Of a stretch of DNA of 9,038 nucleotides, positions 7,084-9,038 are shown piece after piece. The stretch covers positions 1 through 9,038 of the forward strand of contig JAEORY010000130.1 in the NCBI GenBank assembly GCA_016840645.1, read 5' to 3'. The position numbers were made by a program, and so were the translations under genes. Numbering within the stretch: position 1 is the first letter of the stretch; each line of letters begins with the position of its first letter. The DNA comes from Candidatus Borrarchaeota archaeon. GTDB taxonomy: Archaea; Asgardarchaeota; Sifarchaeia; Borrarchaeales; Borrarchaeaceae. The notes beneath the pieces were generated by a model, which ran no database searches, was not told the origin of the DNA, and saw only the letters and a program-made list of their open reading frames with translations.

Positions 7084-7428
7084 TTATTGAAAGCACAGTT
7101 TTCTGTATATGAATTTGAAAAAGTAGTTAAAAGATTTAATATCAACGACAATTTTTTTATTTTGAAAAAATTGCGTGATAGGAGAATTTCACGTAGTTCA
7201 GAATAGTTCACAAGTAATACTGAAACTCAAAGGATAACGCTCGATCATCGCAATATTTTCGAGGGTTTAACAGATATTGTACTTAGTAGAGATGATTTAG
7301 CTGCACATACAAAGTGTAATGAAACATATAAAAATGAAGTAAATATCTGTAAGAAAACAACGCGGTACATTAAGGGGAGGGTCATCCCGAAAAAAACTCC
7401 AACTGAACTGGCACTTTCTATCCTTTAG
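7084..7428 (+). pseudogene. Possible broken gene, one in-frame TAG
   Basis: Directly after the second hydrolase stop, the same frame runs 40 codons (7084-7203), meets TAG at 7204-7206, then runs 73 codons to TAG at 7426-7428. The translation is protein-like and charged: VYEFEKVVKRFNIND in the first part; NIFEGLTDIVLSRDDLAAH and RYIKGRVIPKKTPTELALSI in the second. TTG at 7087 is the only plausible start near the front; the second part has no ATG, GTG or TTG in frame. The last 50 residues have a faint helix-turn-helix look, with an LAxH stretch and a GRxxPxxxxxELALxI tail, but I do not recognise the family. TAG serves as the ordinary stop in hisG, hisB, hisH and hisA, so pyrrolysine is unlikely. 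It may be a decayed gene or chance openness. Confidence 0.3.
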
Positions 7429-7448
7429 AAATCTTGGGTGTCCCACCC
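7390..7448 (-). terminator. Probable terminator region of the decarboxylase
   Basis: Reading the - strand past the decarboxylase stop, GGGTG-GGA-CACCC (7448-7436) forms a 5-bp GC-rich hairpin 29 bases downstream, and a T7 run lies at 7396-7390. Either could end the - strand transcript. The region is convergent with the + strand hydrolases. Confidence 0.35.
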
Positions 7449-7476
7449 CCCACAAAGTACCTAGACTTTTCAAAGG

Positions 7477-8904
7477 TCAAGATGTTAACAATTCTTGTCC
7501 GAACTTCGTTATTTTTTGTAATGTTTGTCTAATATCATCCTCAGTAGTCCGAGGGTTTATCGTACACATTCTGAGAACTACCCTGTCTCTTAATTGAGTG
7601 GTAGCGACCATAGCATATCCATCGATTATTATTTTGTCAACTATGCTTCTATTTAACTCGTTTAGCCTTTCATCAGGTAAATCACTAATAAATCGAAATG
7701 TAAGAATCCCCATCTGTGCTGGCGTTACAACTTCGAGTAACGGATTTTCTCTAATAACATGTTCGGTATACTCGGCTAATTTGAATCCCTTTGTTACAGC
7801 ACGTCTAAAAGCATCAAGTCCAAAGCATTTTAGTGACATCCACAATTTCAAGGCACGAAAGCTTCTTGTTAATTGAGTTCCATAGTCACAAAAATTAATT
7901 TCTTCTTGTGATCTATCAGTATCCTTCAAGTACTCTGGTAAAATACGAAAAGTATCTTTAAGTAGCATACTATTTCGAACAAGTAGACAACTGATTTCAT
8001 AGGGCTGGAAAAACCATTTATGAGGGTCAATAACAAGAGAATCTGCTTGATCTATACCTTGCAACAATTTTTCCCCTTTCGAATTTAAAATTCCAGCCGC
8101 ACCAAATGCACCGTCTACATGTAGCCATAAATCGTCGTTCCTGCAAAAACTCGATAAGTCCAGCAAGGGGTCAACAGAACCTGTATTAGTAGTTCCTGCA
8201 TTAGCAACAACGCAGAAGGGAACCTTGCCATCTATCTTATCTTCTGTAACTTGCTGTGAGAGCAAGTCAATCGAAAGTCGAAAACTATCATCAGAGTGGA
8301 TTTTACAACAATTCTCTTCAGAAAATCCAAGAACTTTTAGACCTCTTTCAACGGATGAATGAGTTTGATCGGAGAAATAAACAACAGAGTTAGCAATTCG
8401 ATCTTTTAATTTTACGCGTCTAGCTACTGCAATTCCTATCAAATTGGCAGCCGACCCTCCACTTAAAAATAATCCTCCCGCTTCTTCAGGCATTCCAAAA
8501 ATTCTTCTTAACCAATCAACTGTCACTAATTCAATTTGAGCTGCTGAAGAGCTTTCTAGCCATGTCCCAGCAAAAGGATTAAACCCAGCAACTAGAGCAT
8601 CAGCTAGAACGCTTATAAAATTATTTGCAGTTGGCACAAATGCAAAGAAACGGGGATGATCTGTATACATAATATTTGTAAAAATTTCCTTTTCAACAAT
8701 TTCGAGAATATGCTCTGGATTCGTGCCATGATCAGGAATTGGCTCCCGAAATGTTTTTTCCATGTCTAACCGAGAGGCCTTTCGTGTTACTGGTTTATTT
8801 CTAAGCTCCTCAAAATGCTTGACAATTATGTCTACGGCTTGATAACCAAGTTTTTTCATTTGATCCTTCGATAATTGAAGATAATCTTCAGACTCTTGAT
8901 TCAA
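7477..8904 (-). CDS. Group II PLP-dependent amino acid decarboxylase
   Basis: A 475-residue group II PLP decarboxylase (aromatic-L-amino-acid, tyrosine and histidine decarboxylase family), which converts an amino acid to its amine and CO2 in the cytosol. Visible: HPRFFAFVPTANN (83-95), LFLSGGSAANLIG (145-157), QTHSSVERG with the ring-stacking His182, VANAGTTNTGSVDP (233-246), HVDGAFG with Asp264, VIDPHKWF with Schiff-base Lys296, and TRSFRALKLW (346-355). Tyr325 in LPEYLKD is exactly 29 residues after the Lys, as is Tyr332 in human DOPA decarboxylase; keeping it predicts decarboxylation rather than aldehyde synthesis. Thr346 stands where DOPA decarboxylase has Gly354 and histidine decarboxylase Ser354. 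The start is TTG at 8904 behind an in-frame TAA; the next in-frame ATG would be residue 16. There is no ribosome site, fitting a leaderless transcript. The gene is convergent with the hydrolases. Confidence 0.92.
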   Translation of the reverse strand: MNQESEDYLQLSKDQMKKLGYQAVDIIVKHFEELRNKPVTRKASRLDMEKTFREPIPDHGTNPEHILEIVEKEIFTNIMYTDHPRFFAFVPTANNFISVLADALVAGFNPFAGTWLESSSAAQIELVTVDWLRRIFGMPEEAGGLFLSGGSAANLIGIAVARRVKLKDRIANSVVYFSDQTHSSVERGLKVLGFSEENCCKIHSDDSFRLSIDLLSQQVTEDKIDGKVPFCVVANAGTTNTGSVDPLLDLSSFCRNDDLWLHVDGAFGAAGILNSKGEKLLQGIDQADSLVIDPHKWFFQPYEISCLLVRNSMLLKDTFRILPEYLKDTDRSQEEINFCDYGTQLTRSFRALKLWMSLKCFGLDAFRRAVTKGFKLAEYTEHVIRENPLLEVVTPAQMGILTFRFISDLPDERLNELNRSIVDKIIIDGYAMVATTQLRDRVVLRMCTINPRTTEDDIRQTLQKITKFGQELLTS

Positions 8905-8921
8905 TTTTATTTATTCATCTA

Positions 8922-8937
8922 GTATAAAAAATTTTGT
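8922..8937 (-). promoter_or_regulatory. TATA/BRE promoter of the decarboxylase
   Basis: On the - strand, ACAAAAT followed by TTTTTTATAC (8931-8922) resembles an archaeal BRE plus TATA box, centred about 23 bases before the TTG at 8904. That spacing puts transcription start on or next to the start codon, so the mRNA would be leaderless. The promoter begins at the first base outside the IS element end (8938). Confidence 0.5.
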
Positions 8938-9038
8938 GTGAACTACCCCACCCTGACGGATGGGGCTTCCTGCGAGTCCTCCGAACCATATCCACAACTG
9001 GGACTGGGTACTTTCGTTTTACCTTTGGCTGTGTGTCG
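8938..9038 (-). mobile_element. Right end of an IS200/IS605-type element
   Basis: Reading the - strand, the last codons of a TnpB-like gene run into a hairpin, CCCCATCC-GTCA-GGGTGGGG (8965-8946; 8 bp, one G-T pair), then TAGTTCAC ending at 8938. A subterminal GC-rich hairpin followed by a short conserved cleavage string (here TTCAC, compare TTAC or TTGAT in studied elements) is how IS200/IS605 right ends look; such elements leave no target duplication. The rest of the element, including any TnpA, lies beyond 9038. The family call rests on recognition of this end, not a search. Confidence 0.7.
8938..9038 (-). ncRNA. Putative omega RNA (reRNA) 3' part
   Basis: In IS200/IS605 elements the TnpB guide RNA scaffold covers the 3' end of tnpB and ends at the element's right end, and the guide comes from the flanking DNA. 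Here the scaffold would end with the 8946-8965 hairpin and TTCAC, and the guide would start at 8937 on the - strand, reading ACAAAATTTTTTATAC. The 5' part of the RNA lies outside the window. Inferred from position and structure only. Confidence 0.45.
8943..9038 (-). CDS. tnpB: TnpB-like protein, C-terminal 31 residues only
   Basis: The - strand frame is open from the window edge to TAG at 8945-8943. It encodes 31 residues ending SEDSQEAPSVRVG, the kind of short Glu-Ala-Pro tail found at the end of many TnpB proteins because the right-end hairpin is translated. TnpB is the RNA-guided nuclease encoded by IS200/IS605 elements and the ancestor of Cas12. The RuvC and zinc-ribbon parts are outside the window, so whether it is intact cannot be seen. 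The decarboxylase start codon lies 38 bases beyond the stop, in the same direction, so readthrough transcription into it is possible. Confidence 0.68.
   Translation of the reverse strand, partial: RHTAKGKTKVPSPSCGYGSEDSQEAPSVRVG

Noticed and set aside
7204..7206. In-frame TAG as pyrrolysine or recoded codon
   Set aside because: TAG ends hisG, hisB, hisH, hisA and the TnpB-like gene here, so it is a normal stop; there is no UAG-decoding context in the window.
7187..7211. Second IS605-type end (TAGTTCAC at 7204-7211 on +)
   Set aside because: It resembles the end at 8938, but no GC-rich hairpin or TnpB-like tail lies just upstream, so the 8-base match is probably chance.
7436..7448. GGGTG-TCC-CACCC hairpin as a transposon end
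   Set aside because: No cleavage-like string or transposase frame is beside it; a terminator for the - strand gene explains it better.
8943..8965. CRISPR repeat at the right edge
   Set aside because: The palindrome occurs once and there is no second repeat or spacer; it is the hairpin of an IS605-type end.

Overview
The window looks archaeal, most plausibly a soil or sediment member of the Nitrososphaerota (Thaumarchaeota) or a relative. This is inferred, not proven. The grounds are an AT-rich, compact histidine operon with the long HisG and a HisB that carries only the dehydratase; AGGTG-type ribosome binding sites; TATA-like boxes about 23-25 bases before likely transcript starts; and one gene that seems to be leaderless with a TTG start. 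A low-GC bacterial donor for some genes cannot be excluded.

Bases 1-5101 are a histidine biosynthesis cluster, all on the + strand: hisD (5' end missing), a 236-base gap, then hisG-hisC-hisB-hisH-hisA, tightly spaced with two overlaps. Together they cover the ATP-PRPP condensation (HisG), the isomerase (HisA), the glutaminase half of IGP synthase (HisH), the dehydratase (HisB), the aminotransferase (HisC) and the final dehydrogenase (HisD). HisF, the obligate partner of HisH, and HisI/HisE are not in the window. The operon stops after hisA, where hisF often follows.

Bases 5102-7083 hold two unrelated alpha/beta hydrolases on the + strand. Sampled rows are richer in GC than most sampled rows of the his genes. 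The first has its own TATA box, a perfect 17-bp palindrome that looks like an operator, and a strong GGGGGGAG ribosome binding site. A hairpin followed by T8 separates it from the second. Directly after the second hydrolase, bases 7084-7428 form one reading frame broken by a single TAG, possibly a decayed gene.

Bases 7477-8904 on the - strand encode a group II PLP-dependent decarboxylase of the aromatic amino acid/histidine decarboxylase type, convergent with the hydrolases. Its promoter abuts the right end of an IS200/IS605-type element that runs off the window: bases 8943-9038 (-) encode the last 31 residues of a TnpB-like protein, followed by a GC-rich hairpin and a TTCAC end. If this locus makes an omega RNA, its guide would be the decarboxylase promoter itself. 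That junction is the most interesting part of the window.
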